64,000 bases of DNA, from assembly GCF_030519475.1 (NCBI RefSeq), contig NZ_JAUMKD010000003.1:620001-684000 (forward strand). Direction: 5' to 3'. This DNA comes from Micromonospora sp. C28SCA-DRY-2 (lineage in GTDB: Bacteria > Actinomycetota > Actinomycetes > Mycobacteriales > Micromonosporaceae). This document shows positions 35,722 to 43,946 of this stretch, one piece after another. Under the pieces are notes generated by a model. It was not told the DNA's origin, ran no database searches, and saw only the letters and a program-made list of their open reading frames with translations. Both the position numbers and the translations under genes were made by a program. Within the stretch, counting starts at the first letter, position 1, and the number at the start of each line of letters is the position of its first letter.

Positions 35722-37428
35722 TCAGACCCGGGTGACCCGTACGGCGTCCGCGACCACGTAGCCGGTGCCCGAGGTCCACCGGCTCACACCGACCTTGTTG
35801 CCGTCGCCCTTGACGAGGGTGAAGGTGCCCAGGGAGCGCCACTTCCCGCCGTTGCTCCGCTGGTCGACGTGTACGGTCTTGTTGCCCGTCGAGGTGGCCA
35901 CGATGTACGGGGTGGCGGCGCTGTTGCCGGTCGACGCCGGGTACCAGACGTCGACCCGGTAGGTGCCGGTCTCGGGGATGTTCACCTTGTACCAGGCGAC
36001 GTCGCTGGCGGCGACCGGGGCCGCCCGGCGGTAGTTGGTGCCGTACCGGCCGGCGAGGCTGGACGCGACGGTCCAGTTGGTGCTGGCGGTGAAGCGGCCG
36101 GCCGTGGTGTTGTCCACCACCGCACTCCACGGGCTGAAGTACGTCGACCAGAGGTTGTGCGTCGGCCAGCTGGTCACCTGACGGGAGGCGGCCCACAGCG
36201 CGCTGTCGATGTCGCCGTAGCTGAGGCCGGAGGGGTCGTCGCGCTGGTTGAACAGCGCCGCCCAGCTCATGCCCTGGTAGCTCTTGACCAGCAGGGTGTA
36301 GGTGCCGGCCAGGCTGCCGGTGTGCCAGACGTTGTACTTGGTCCCGCCGCTGGTGGCGAAGGGGCGCACGGCCCAGCCGAGGCCGTAGTACCAGCCGTTG
36401 CCGTTCACGCCGGTCGACGGCACCGCGGTGACCTTCGCCAGCGAGGCACCGTCGAGCACGCCACCGGCGCCGTCGAGCATGGTGGCCCAGCGGACCATGT
36501 CGACCGCCGAGGCGACCCACCCGCCGTTGGCGTCGCGCAGGCTCATGCTGAAGGTGCCGTACGGGGCCGGCACGATGGCACCCGAGTCGTCCAGGACGGT
36601 GCGCCCGGTGTACTGCGACCGGTAGCCGACCTCGCCGGTGAGCCGCGTCAGGGCCTTCCCGTGCGCCATCCGGGTGATGCCCAGCGGCGCGAGGAGCTTC
36701 TGCTTGACGTACGCCTCGTAGGACATGCCGGTGACCTTCTCGACGACCCGGCCGGCGAGGAAGTAGCCGTAGTTGCTGTACGCCACCGTGCTGCCGGGAT
36801 CGTGTTGCAGCGGCTGGCCGGACATGTAGCGCAGGACGTCCTCCTTGCGCAGCTCCAGCGGCACGCCCAGCGCCTGCGCGATGACGTGGTCGCGGCCGTG
36901 CAGGGGGTCGAAGGCGAGGTCCCGGTCCCAGCCGCCGAGGTGCTGCAGCAGCCGCCGCAGGGTCACCTGCGGCAGCCTCGGGTCGACGGACTGGCCGGTC
37001 GGCGGGATGAAGTCCAGCACCGAGGTCACCGGATCGTCGAGGCCGATCAGGCCGTCCTGCACCAGCCGGAGCACCGCCGCCGCGGTGAGCGACTTGCTGA
37101 GGCTCGCGATGCGGAACAGCGACGTCGGCTGGATCGTCTCCGCCGAGTTGTTGCCGTAGCCCCGGGCCAGCACGAGCCGCCCGTTGTACGCCACCGCGAG
37201 CTGCCCGGCGCTGACCCCGCGCGCCTGCATGAACGACTTCATGGTGTCGTCGAAGCTGCTCAGCGCCGCCACCGCGGTGCCGGTGGCGACCCATCCGTCC
37301 GCCGCGTACGCCGGCGCGGCGAGCAGTGTGCCGGCACCGGCACCGGCGGCACCAGCGGCGCCGGCCGCGCCGACGAGCTTTCCGAACGTTCTCCTGCTGA
37401 CTGTCCGCAACGAAGTCTCCCCGTCCAA
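35722..37428 (-). CDS. Tat-exported beta-lactamase-fold serine hydrolase with C-terminal golvesin-like domain
   Basis: 568 residues. The N-terminus has a twin-arginine signal SRRTFGKL (residues 11-18) and a hydrophobic run ending near AYA-AD (43). The class C/esterase-type catalytic motifs are S109-L-S-K112, Y217-S-N219 and H369-T-G371. A second domain (about 440-568) with ASTNWTVASSLAGRYGTNYR, VAWYKVNIPETGTYRVDVWYPAS and VADAVRVTRV matches the golvesin/xanthan-lyase-type carbohydrate-associated domain. Probably a secreted esterase or D-amino peptidase bound to a polymer; substrate unknown. A 13-bp hairpin terminator follows. Confidence 0.9.
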   Translation of the reverse strand: MDGETSLRTVSRRTFGKLVGAAGAAGAAGAGAGTLLAAPAYAADGWVATGTAVAALSSFDDTMKSFMQARGVSAGQLAVAYNGRLVLARGYGNNSAETIQPTSLFRIASLSKSLTAAAVLRLVQDGLIGLDDPVTSVLDFIPPTGQSVDPRLPQVTLRRLLQHLGGWDRDLAFDPLHGRDHVIAQALGVPLELRKEDVLRYMSGQPLQHDPGSTVAYSNYGYFLAGRVVEKVTGMSYEAYVKQKLLAPLGITRMAHGKALTRLTGEVGYRSQYTGRTVLDDSGAIVPAPYGTFSMSLRDANGGWVASAVDMVRWATMLDGAGGVLDGASLAKVTAVPSTGVNGNGWYYGLGWAVRPFATSGGTKYNVWHTGSLAGTYTLLVKSYQGMSWAALFNQRDDPSGLSYGDIDSALWAASRQVTSWPTHNLWSTYFSPWSAVVDNTTAGRFTASTNWTVASSLAGRYGTNYRRAAPVAASDVAWYKVNIPETGTYRVDVWYPASTGNSAATPYIVATSTGNKTVHVDQRSNGGKWRSLGTFTLVKGDGNKVGVSRWTSGTGYVVADAVRVTRV

Positions 37429-37599
37429 TTGATCTAGCCGGGGAAACTCTACTGAAGTATTCGAGATTGGACGGTCCCGGTGGCGACCACCGGGGGATGT
37501 GCGACGACCCGCCGCGGGAGGGAGGCGGCGTGCGTGCCCGCCCGGCCCGGCGGACGGTGCCGTTCAGGGACGGCCCGTCCGCGGGGGGCTGTCACGTCA

Positions 37600-37830
37600 T
37601 CCCTGGACCGACCGCCAGTGTGCGAGGTCAGTGTGTTGGCCTGCGGCCCCATCATCAACATGCCGCCGTCGACCGGCCAGGACGCGCCGGTGACGTACGC
37701 GGCGGCGGGCGAGGCGAGCAGCGCCACCACGGCGGCCACCTCCCGCGCGTCGCCCGGCCGCCCGACGGCACCCCGCGCCGCTCCTGGGTGAACGGATCGA
37801 TGTCCTCTTGGCCGGACAGGGCAGGCGCAC
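37600..37830 (-). pseudogene. short-chain dehydrogenase (SDR) C-terminal remnant
   Basis: The minus strand reads EDIDPFTQERRG and, after a frameshift, GAVGRPGDAREVAAVVALLASP then AAAYVTGASWPVDGGMLMMGPQ. This is the classic SDR C-terminus (R.G.xEVAxxVxFLAS..A.YVTG...VDGG). The catalytic YxxxK and Rossmann part are absent. A gene relic. Confidence 0.75.
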
Positions 37831-37995
37831 GGCTCGGCAGCCGGGCTCGCAGAGCGGGCAAGGAGCGGGAAGAACAACTCCATGGCGTCGTCCTTCGGCT
37901 GGGGAACTACGGGCGACCAATACCGATCCAGCGACCAACCCAGTCACCGATTCCGCAAAGTAGATCCGGACAACCCGACCCCCAGCCGTCCGGAC

Positions 37996-38151
37996 CTATC
38001 CTACGAGCGCCTGGTGAGTCGCCTTCTCATCCGCAACCATGAGGCGGACCGAGACAGCATCGTCACTGACCGTCAAGGCCATCGGCGAGACAACATCTGC
38101 CTGCGGGTGCTTCGCCTGGATCCTGCGCACAACCGCGTCGCCATCCACCAC
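37996..38151 (-). CDS. small ORF, in frame behind the 38197 gene
   Basis: 51 codons from GTG 38151 to TAG at 37996-37998, encoding VVDGDAVVRRIQAKHPQADV then VSPMALTVSDDAVSVRLMVADEKATHQALVG. The frame is the same as the upstream 219-residue gene and is open from that gene's TAG (38197-38199). Either a separate small protein or a lost C-terminal extension. Coding-like amino-acid use is the only support. Confidence 0.35.
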   Translation of the reverse strand: MVDGDAVVRRIQAKHPQADVVSPMALTVSDDAVSVRLMVADEKATHQALVG

Positions 38152-38196
38152 CGTCCTGATAGCCCCATAAGGGTCCGGTGTGGGCGCGCTGTCGGC

Positions 38197-38856
38197 CTAC
38201 TGATACCGCCAAACCGCAGCACACGCTTCCATCCAGGTCGCGAGGTCGGGCACACCATCGATCGTGAGCAGTGAGTACGGTGGGAAGCCCACCACTGGTG
38301 TGACACCGGCGAAATCATGGTCCGGCGCGAATAGCAGTAGGTGGCCGTCGTTGCGATGCGCCAGCGTCAGATTTCCGTTGGCCTCTACCGCAACTGCGTA
38401 GTACTCATCTGGGTCGATAGGCAACTCCAGGCCGGTATCTTCCCAGAGCCACGCATAGTCGTTGAGTGCGTCCGCGATCCGTACGTGCGCTGCCCCGACC
38501 GTGAGCACCTCGTCCTGATTGGTCCACCAGGTGGTCGGCTCGCTAAACCGTTCGACGATCCCACCGCAGGCCTTCCAGAAGCTCATGTGGGTCCGCGCGA
38601 CGTAATCGCCCTCCTGCTCTCGGGGTGGCTGGCAGAGCCATCCCCGCCGATGGCCGGATGATCCCCATGCCAGCAACTCGAAGTCGGTGCCTCCGACGGA
38701 CACAGGCGTGACCGTGGCCGAGGCGAGCAACGCGGACAGCTCAGGCAGACCATCGATCGAGCCGCGGGCCCAGGGTCGGGCCTCGCCCACCGCGGCGCTT
38801 TCTCCAGGGCGGAGGAACCATGACACCTCGTCAAGGAACTGCTCCCAGTCGCTCAC
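38197..38856 (-). CDS. hypothetical protein, SUKH/SMI1-like in general character
   Basis: 219 residues (MSDWEQFLDEVSWFLRPGES). It is acidic, Trp-rich and cytoplasmic: WLCQPPREQEGDYVARTHMSFWKACGGIVERFSEPTTWWTNQ, YYAVAVEANGNLTLAHRNDGHLLLFAPDHDF, YSLLTIDGVPDLATWMEACAAVWRYQ. The YAVA..NGN..L.HR..G.LLLFAPDH pattern recalls SMI1/SUKH-type immunity proteins (W/IDG-P/D-x), but I cannot confirm the family. It is intact among broken genes, consistent with an orphan immunity gene (inference). Confidence 0.5.
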   Translation of the reverse strand: MSDWEQFLDEVSWFLRPGESAAVGEARPWARGSIDGLPELSALLASATVTPVSVGGTDFELLAWGSSGHRRGWLCQPPREQEGDYVARTHMSFWKACGGIVERFSEPTTWWTNQDEVLTVGAAHVRIADALNDYAWLWEDTGLELPIDPDEYYAVAVEANGNLTLAHRNDGHLLLFAPDHDFAGVTPVVGFPPYSLLTIDGVPDLATWMEACAAVWRYQ

Positions 38857-39073
38857 GGCCCCGATGATCGCACGGGCTCCTTCGTCAACCGGACACGAGC
38901 CGAGTCCGGCTCATCGGGTGTATCGGCGCCGACCTCCTGCCACCAGATGCGGCACACCCGGCATCGAGGACATGTCCTGCAGCACAGCTTCGGCCGTCCG
39001 TCTTGCCTCCTGCTCCGTGATCACCGGTACGTCATGCGTCAAGAGACCCCGACCGGGCGACCAGTGCCCTGCG
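38857..39073. other. gap leading into repeat R1
   Basis: Together with R1 and the following 200 bp this is about 530 bp without an intact gene. Short frames only. Confidence 0.35.
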
Positions 39074-39190
39074 AAGATCAAGACGGCTATCGGCTAGCGT
39101 CGTTGACTGAGGTTGACCTGCTCGCCATGTCGCCCCCTCGACCCGGGCCTTCTCCGTCGGCGGGCTTGGCTGTACGGATCGCTGTCCAGC
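39074..39190 (+). repeat. dispersed repeat R1 (about 117 bp)
   Basis: Starts AAGATCAAGAC and ends GGCTTGGCTGTACGGATCGC. R2 (39904) and R3 (42314) share these ends; R1 and R2 have exactly the same spacing (89 bp) between the two end motifs. The middle is diverged. R1 and R3 agree at 24 of the first 29 bases. Confidence 0.65.
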
Positions 39191-39387
39191 TACCCTCTGA
39201 TCCGTAGCCTGGCCGGACTGACCGGCTCGGTGCAGGAGTGTCGGCAACTGCTGATCGCGGCGATCTACACGTCCGCTGCGCGTCGGTTCGTCCAGCGCCG
39301 TTGCTGTCATCGGTTGCTGTCATCGCCGCTGTGATTGCCGTCAGCTCGGCAAGCAGCTCTGGCATCATGCGACGAATGAGCGGGAGG

Positions 39388-39745
39388 CCGCCGCATGGTC
39401 ACTGCTGAAGGTCCAAGCCGTCGAGCTGATCGAGTACGACTTTCCGGACTGGGTGCGGGTACGCCTGGTCGATGCTGGCGGCCAACCGAGGGTCTTCGAA
39501 GGCAAGATTGCGATCTTCTTCCACGGAGACGAACCCACGCCAGCCACGACGTTCCCGGCACCGGCTCACATCCGCTGCCAGTTGCTTCAGGTTGAGATGG
39601 GCAGGGACGGCCGAGAGACACTCCTCGTCCCACCGCCGTCGACCACCTGGAGGACCAGGACAGCCTGGACGAGTTCCGTGTACACCGCGACCAGGTCGAG
39701 CTGTCCGCCTCGTCTTCTCCGGGACCCTGACTGTCAGCTCGGAAA
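39388..39745 (+). pseudogene. hypothetical protein gene, frameshifted
   Basis: One frame reads WSLLKVQAVELIEYDFPDWV then RVRLVDAGGQPRVFEGKIAIFF, HGDEPTPATTFPAPAHIRCQ and GRDGRETLLV; the next frame continues TAVDHLEDQDSLDEFRVHRD QVELS. So a single-base shift lies near 39625. No start codon is found in the first frame. The acidic, compact beta-rich sequence resembles small immunity-type proteins of actinomycetes, but no named family could be given. Confidence 0.55.
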
Positions 39746-39903
39746 CTGTCGAGCTTCGGCAGGGCACCGGCTTGGCGGCTTGGTCTCGGCAGTCTCTCGT
39801 GGGCTCGGCTGACTCCGTCGTCCTCGCCCAATGGCACGCTAATTGCACGCCGGGTGCTCGCCGGGATGGCCAGCCGGAGTCAGTCGCCGGCCCCTGCCTT
39901 GCA

Positions 39904-40020
39904 AAGATCAAGACTCCTGTCGACCGGCGATCACTGCGGCTGGCCCGCTCACCTCGTCGCCTTGCGTCGGCCCGAGCCCAGCGCCGTCGACCGGCTTGAC
40001 TGTACGGATGGCTGTACCGG
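39904..40020 (+). repeat. dispersed repeat R2 (about 117 bp)
   Basis: Begins AAGATCAAGAC and ends GGCTTGACTGTACGGATGGC. Same orientation and same length as R1. It lies between the frameshifted hypothetical gene and the Imm8-like pseudogene. Confidence 0.65.
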
Positions 40021-40041
40021 CTGCAGGGCCAGCAGCGCCTG

Positions 40042-40343
40042 TTAGCCGTCGTAGTCCTCAAACTCCCAAAGACCAACACCGCCGACCTTCTCGCAGCGAG
40101 CTCGGTCCGGCTGGCCGCTTCGACGTTCCCGATCACTGGCGCAAGGCTGCCTCGACGGGCGCCGGCGAGAACTCTGCCACGAACAGCGTGCCGCCCCACC
40201 AGGAAGGGCTGCCGGACCAGTAGGTCGGCCAGGGCGGCAGGGGTGCATACAGTCACCTGGTACTGCTCCTCACCTGGTTCGCCTACGACGCCGACGTACA
40301 CCTCGACCCGTTGCGAGGCGTCCTGAGGATCGAAGAGGGCAAG
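40042..40343 (-). pseudogene. Imm8-like immunity protein, frameshifted remnant
   Basis: Minus-strand frames together read DPQDASQRVEVYVGVVGEPG, EEQYQVTVCTPAALADLLVR, (shift) TLFVAEFSPAPVEAALRQ, (shift) IGNVEAAS.TELA, (shift) EKVGGVGLWEFEDYDG and a stop. The VCTP segment and the closing WEFEDY are hallmarks of the Imm8 family, immunity proteins of polymorphic-toxin systems. At least three indels and an in-frame TAG before LALFDPQ show it is dead. On the opposite strand 40254-40488 is also open, probably by chance. Confidence 0.6.
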
Positions 40344-40516
40344 CTACCGCCGGCCCACCGGCGACAAGTGGATTATGAGATCAAGATGCGCGACTCAGCG
40401 ACCTCGGCGTATGGCGTTCTAGCAGCGGAAACACCTCTCGACATCTCTCACCACTCCCCCACTGTCCGTCGACCTCTTGCGGACTAGATGCGGACCGCCC
40501 ACCGGAGCGGTCCGGC

Positions 40517-40747
40517 TTACCCCATTAGGTCCAGGACCCCTAGGACGATCGACAAGGCGATCCCGACCAGCGCGATGCCGGCGACGGCGCGCATGACGGC
40601 ACGGGCCACCCGACTGCCTCCGGTGCCCTCAGCAAGGCGGCCCATCATCTCCGTGCGCGAATCGATGGAGTACGGGTTGGTACTCGTATCCACGTAGCTG
40701 CGTCTCAACCAGTCGCGGTCGGGGTTTGGGTCCTGGATCGTGCCCAT
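40517..40747 (-). CDS. small single-pass membrane protein
   Basis: 76 residues from ATG 40747 (MGTIQDPNPDRDWLRRSYVDT). The hydrophilic N-terminal half has NPYSIDSRTEMMGRLAEGTGGS and the C-terminus ends in one hydrophobic helix AVMRAVAGIALVGIALSIVLGVLDLMG. No family recognised. Intact, with neighbouring repeats on both sides. Confidence 0.55.
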   Translation of the reverse strand: MGTIQDPNPDRDWLRRSYVDTSTNPYSIDSRTEMMGRLAEGTGGSRVARAVMRAVAGIALVGIALSIVLGVLDLMG

Positions 40748-41263
40748 GCACCGAGTGTGCGGCCTTGGCGCAATAAGCAGGGAAGGCTGCGGACGGAGCA
40801 GGATCTCCTCGTCGGGCAGTCGTAGCCCGTCCAGCCTCCCCCGGACGGGGCCAAGGTGGAGCGCCCTATCGGACGAACGACCTTGTCCCCGTCCGGGGAG
40901 GCTGGTAGCCCTTGTGGTGCCCGGCGAGGTGATCCGCACGCGGCATCTCTGAGGAGGGCCGGGGTTCGGGGCAGTGCCCCGAGGTCTTCAAGGTCTTGGT
41001 AGTCCCAAGCGTGGCCGGCCGGCCCGGCGGTGCCGGCCGGAGGTCGCCAGCAGGCCGGGGCCGAGCCGGCGCGGCCCGCTTTGCGGGCCGCCCTGATCCT
41101 TCACGAGGCCAATTCGACAGTGCGATCCTTCGATCGCCTGTCCTTCGATCGTCTTATGCCGTCCCGGTAGATGCTTGGCATCGGCGTTTAGTCGCTGCTG
41201 GCCGAGGTTCGACCTCTCACCTTTGATCTTGGAATCCGGCCGACCGCGTGGAAGACTCCTGGC
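40748..41263. other. gap of about 515 bp with dispersed repeat and hairpin
   Basis: Contains the 48-bp repeat at 41031-41078 and, adjoining it, a hairpin GCGGCCCGC-TTT-GCGGGCCGC (41071-41091) that could serve as a terminator. No gene supported. Confidence 0.45.
41031..41078. repeat. 48-bp dispersed repeat, copy 1
   Basis: Begins TGCCGGCCGGAGGTCGCCAG and ends CCGGCGCGGCCCG. Copy 2 at 46105-46152 differs at two positions only (46 of 48 identical). Same orientation, 5.1 kb apart. Confidence 0.85.
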
Positions 41264-41650
41264 GTGTCGTCCAGGGTTCCGCGAACCGTCAAGGCGCTCG
41301 ACACCACCGAGCTCATCCGGCTCGACGCCGAGGCGATTGAGTACGGGTTCAACCGCAATCACGGCCACGGCTGGCTCGCCGAGCATCTTGCTCCGCAAGC
41401 AGTGCACTATCTACGCCCCGTGATGGTGCACCGAGCCGGCCGACGGCCCGAGTTCTCTCCGCACTGGCGGTGCATGCTGCTGCTGACGATGCGCGATGGC
41501 CAGGAAGTCTTCTCGTTGCTAGATATCTGGCCCCCTTCGTTTGACCAACTGCCCGAGGCCTTGGACCTGACTACAAAGCAGGCGATCGTTCAGCGGCTCG
41601 AATGCGGAGGGCTGCCTACGCAGGCACAATGGGCAGACCTCAATAAGTAG
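41264..41650 (+). CDS. hypothetical protein
   Basis: 128 residues starting at GTG 41264. The sequence ELIRLDAEAIEYGFNRNHGHGWLAEHLAPQAVHYLRPVMVHRAGRRPEFSPHWRCMLLLTMRDGQEVFSLLDIWPPSFDQLPEALDL is well balanced and looks like a folded alpha/beta protein. No family recognised. Its end overlaps the convergent 41640-42092 gene by 11 bp. By size and location it may be an orphan immunity-type protein. Confidence 0.6.
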   Translation: MSSRVPRTVKALDTTELIRLDAEAIEYGFNRNHGHGWLAEHLAPQAVHYLRPVMVHRAGRRPEFSPHWRCMLLLTMRDGQEVFSLLDIWPPSFDQLPEALDLTTKQAIVQRLECGGLPTQAQWADLNK

Positions 41651-42092
41651 CGTGAGCGGTCACACCTATATGGTCGAGCCTTGCTTCGGTGCAACGCGCT
41701 GGCCTCTCGATACGGACCTCGTGAAAGTCGATTCCGACTCGTTCTGCCCAGGCCTGCGCACGCCGCGAGTCAGTGATCAGTTCCGCTCCGGGATAGAGCG
41801 GTTGCCACCTCACGGCCCACACGTAGCCGTCGAGATCCGGCCCGATCTCCGGGTCCGTCAGCCGTTCGTCCAACGACTCGCGCCAGGTCTCTGGGCTCAA
41901 GGCAGTGCGCACCTCGGCCTCGACGCAGAACTTGAAGAGGTATCGGAGGTGCGTCGGCCGAATACCGGTGCTTGGGGAGGCGGTCAGGTAGACGATGACC
42001 TCGTAGTCGCGCATGTAGTCGGTGAAGGCGTGGTACAGCACGGCCTGGTCGAAGACGTCGTCCAGGGCTCGGCGCAACTGGGTGATCTCCAC
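41640..42092 (-). CDS. hypothetical protein (possible immunity-type)
   Basis: 150 residues, MEITQLRRALDDVFDQAVLYHAFTDYMRDYEVIVYLTASPSTGIRPTHLRYLFKFCVEAEVRTALSPETWRESLDERLTDPEIG with DGYVWAVRWQPLYPGAELI. Acidic, cytoplasmic, aromatic-rich. The pattern (small acidic protein, Tyr-rich start) is frequent among YxiG-like and other immunity families, but I cannot assign one. GGAGAT lies at the start codon region. Confidence 0.6.
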   Translation of the reverse strand: MEITQLRRALDDVFDQAVLYHAFTDYMRDYEVIVYLTASPSTGIRPTHLRYLFKFCVEAEVRTALSPETWRESLDERLTDPEIGPDLDGYVWAVRWQPLYPGAELITDSRRAQAWAERVGIDFHEVRIERPARCTEARLDHIGVTAHATY

Positions 42093-42919
42093 GCCGCCTG
42101 TTCTATCAACCTGCCTGGCAGGGCCGCTGGCCGACGGACGTCACGCGGTTTAGGAAGTGAGGACACGGGCGGAACTGGCTCGGCAAAGACCTGGCTTGAC
42201 CTGCGTTGCCGTGCCGGCCGCGAAGTCCAGGAACTGACCGCCGTTGACCCCGCGGCTCCCCTCACAACGGGCACGCAACGGGCACGCCACAGCCACGCAG
42301 CACCCGGCCGTGCAAGATCAAGACCGCTGACGGCCAGCGTCGGCCATCGGCGCTGAACCGCTTGACTTGGCGGCTACGGTCGCTTGCTACCTGTGCCTGT
42401 CTCCTGGCTGGGCTGGGCTGTCCGGATGGCTGTACAGCCACGTGCCGCAGCGCCTGCATGATGATCGGATGGCGAACTGCCGTACGGTGATCGCAATCAA
42501 CAAGCACGGGCTGGCGCTGGGCGTTGACACAGAAAGCCCTGGATAGTGTCGACGAATGACGGCCGCTGCTGGACACCAGCGGAGAATCCGGTCTCGCTAC
42601 CCCGATAGGTGCCGGCTCCTCGACTCCCAGCCGGGGTCACGGGTGGCGACAGACCATCCGCGTAGCGACGCGAAGCGCCCCGCAGGACGGGTGGCGTGGA
42701 TACTCGACGCACCGGGAGGAAGGTTCGTCCGCCCAGGCGCTCCGGTCTACAAGACGACGGCGGAGGCCGATTCAAACGAAGCGGCGACGGAGCCGGTAGT
42801 GGGTATCGACGCGCTGCTCTCACGGGAACGGACACCGCGGGACTACCTGGACCTGGTTGCGGACCCGCGAATCGATCAGGACGGGCTGGACAGCCTTGCC
42901 CGTAGTCTGCGCGCAAGCC
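42093..42919. other. gap of about 825 bp with repeat R3
   Basis: Holds R3. The frame 42745-42915 reads VYKTTAEADSNEAATEPVVG then IDALLSRERTPRDYLDLVAD, protein-like but without recognised family, and leads into the integrase relic. No intact gene. Confidence 0.4.
42314..42438 (+). repeat. dispersed repeat R3 (about 125 bp)
   Basis: Begins AAGATCAAGACCGCTGACGG and ends GGCTGTCCGGATGGCTGTAC; 8 bp longer between the end motifs than R1/R2. The start also resembles GATCAAGGCCGCTGAC of the tRNA-Leu terminator at 47680. Confidence 0.55.
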
Positions 42920-43262
42920 CACGCCGACCAGCATCAAAGTGCACGACCTGCGGCACGCCTTGGCCACACTCCTGGGCCAGGGCGAGGAGCGGCGGACGGC
43001 GATGGAGCTGCTTGGGCACTCCACGATCCGAGTAACAGCCGAGACCTGAGGCCACGTCCTACCGGCGCGGGCTCGTCAGGCCGCCTCAGCCATTGATCGG
43101 ATGCTGTGCGAGGGGGACGGCATGACCGCCTGGCTGTCGGACCGAGGTCGGCCGAGGAAGGTGCTGGTGGACCGGATGGCAGAACCCAACCGCATTCCAG
43201 TAGTTCAGGCGCCGGCCGTGTCAATTTCGGCCGTTTGTCGACGGGCATCAGCAGGCAGCTGA
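42920..43262 (+). pseudogene. tyrosine recombinase C-terminal remnant, stop at catalytic Tyr position
   Basis: Reads TSIKVHDLRHALATLLGQGE then ERRTAMELLGHSTIRVTAET, stop (TGA 43047-43049), GHVLPARARQAASAIDRML. HDLRHALATLL and LGHSTIRVT are boxes of integrase catalytic domains (HxxR, LGH). The expected nucleophile Tyr in TAETYGHV is exactly the TGA codon. N-terminal domains are missing. Dead integrase. Confidence 0.8.
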
Positions 43263-43268
43263 AGGCCG

Positions 43269-43946
43269 CTACGGGTGTGATCCGGAGCCGGGCTGGATCA
43301 GGCCGGTTTCGTAGGCGAGGATGACCAGCTGGACCCGGTCACGGACACCGAGCTTGGTGATGGCCCGGGCGATGTGCGTCTTGGCGGTCAGCGGGCTGAT
43401 GAACAACCGCTGAGCGATCTCCTCGTTGGACAGGCCCGTGGCCAGCAGCCGCGCCACTTCCCGCTCGCGTTCGGTGAGTGGCTCCAGCCGATGGCCGCTG
43501 CTGCCGGTCAGGACGGGACGATGGGCGAACTGCTCGATCACGCGCCGGGTGACGCTCGGCGACAGAAGGGCATCGCCGGCCGCGACCGCAGTGATCGCTT
43601 GCCGTAGCTCGACAGGCTCGACTTCTTTGGTGAGAAAGCCGCTGGCACCCGCTTGGAGAGCGGCGAAGATGTGTTCATCGGATTCGAACGTGGTCAGGAT
43701 GATGACTCTTGTGCAGGTCAGGGCGGGATCGGACGTGATCAGCTCAGTGGCTTCGAGCCCGTCCAGCACCGGCATGCGGATGTCCATCAGGATGACATCT
43801 GGCCGCAGCGCCTTCGCTGCGCGCACAGCCTCTTCACCGGTGGTGGCTTCGCCGACGACCTCGATGTCACGGGCCCGCCGCAGCAGGCTGCGAAACCCGG
43901 CCCGCACCAGCGCCTGGTCGTCGGCGAGGAGCACCTTGATCGTCAT
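43269..43946 (-). CDS. NarL/FixJ-type response regulator
   Basis: 225 residues. Receiver: VLLADDQALVRAGF with Asp8/9, phospho-acceptor Asp55 in VILMDIRMP, and TKE (Lys near 107). C-terminal LuxR HTH: LTEREREVARLLATGLSNEEIAQRLFISPLTAKTHIARAITKLGVRDRVQLVILAYETG. Its ATG overlaps the kinase stop (ATGA, 43943-43946). It acts as the transcriptional output of the 43943-45085 kinase; target genes probably include the DUF998 gene of the same operon. Confidence 0.95.
   Translation of the reverse strand: MTIKVLLADDQALVRAGFRSLLRRARDIEVVGEATTGEEAVRAAKALRPDVILMDIRMPVLDGLEATELITSDPALTCTRVIILTTFESDEHIFAALQAGASGFLTKEVEPVELRQAITAVAAGDALLSPSVTRRVIEQFAHRPVLTGSSGHRLEPLTEREREVARLLATGLSNEEIAQRLFISPLTAKTHIARAITKLGVRDRVQLVILAYETGLIQPGSGSHP

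Noticed and set aside
40254..40488. Open plus-strand frame ending LAAETPLDISHHSPTVRRPLAD
   Set aside because: Protein-like in part, but has no start, is preceded by TAG, and overlaps the better-supported Imm8-like remnant on the other strand.
41071..41091. Hairpin GCGGCCCGC-TTT-GCGGGCCGC as the terminator of a specific gene
   Set aside because: No gene on either strand ends close by; it may just be part of the dispersed repeat.
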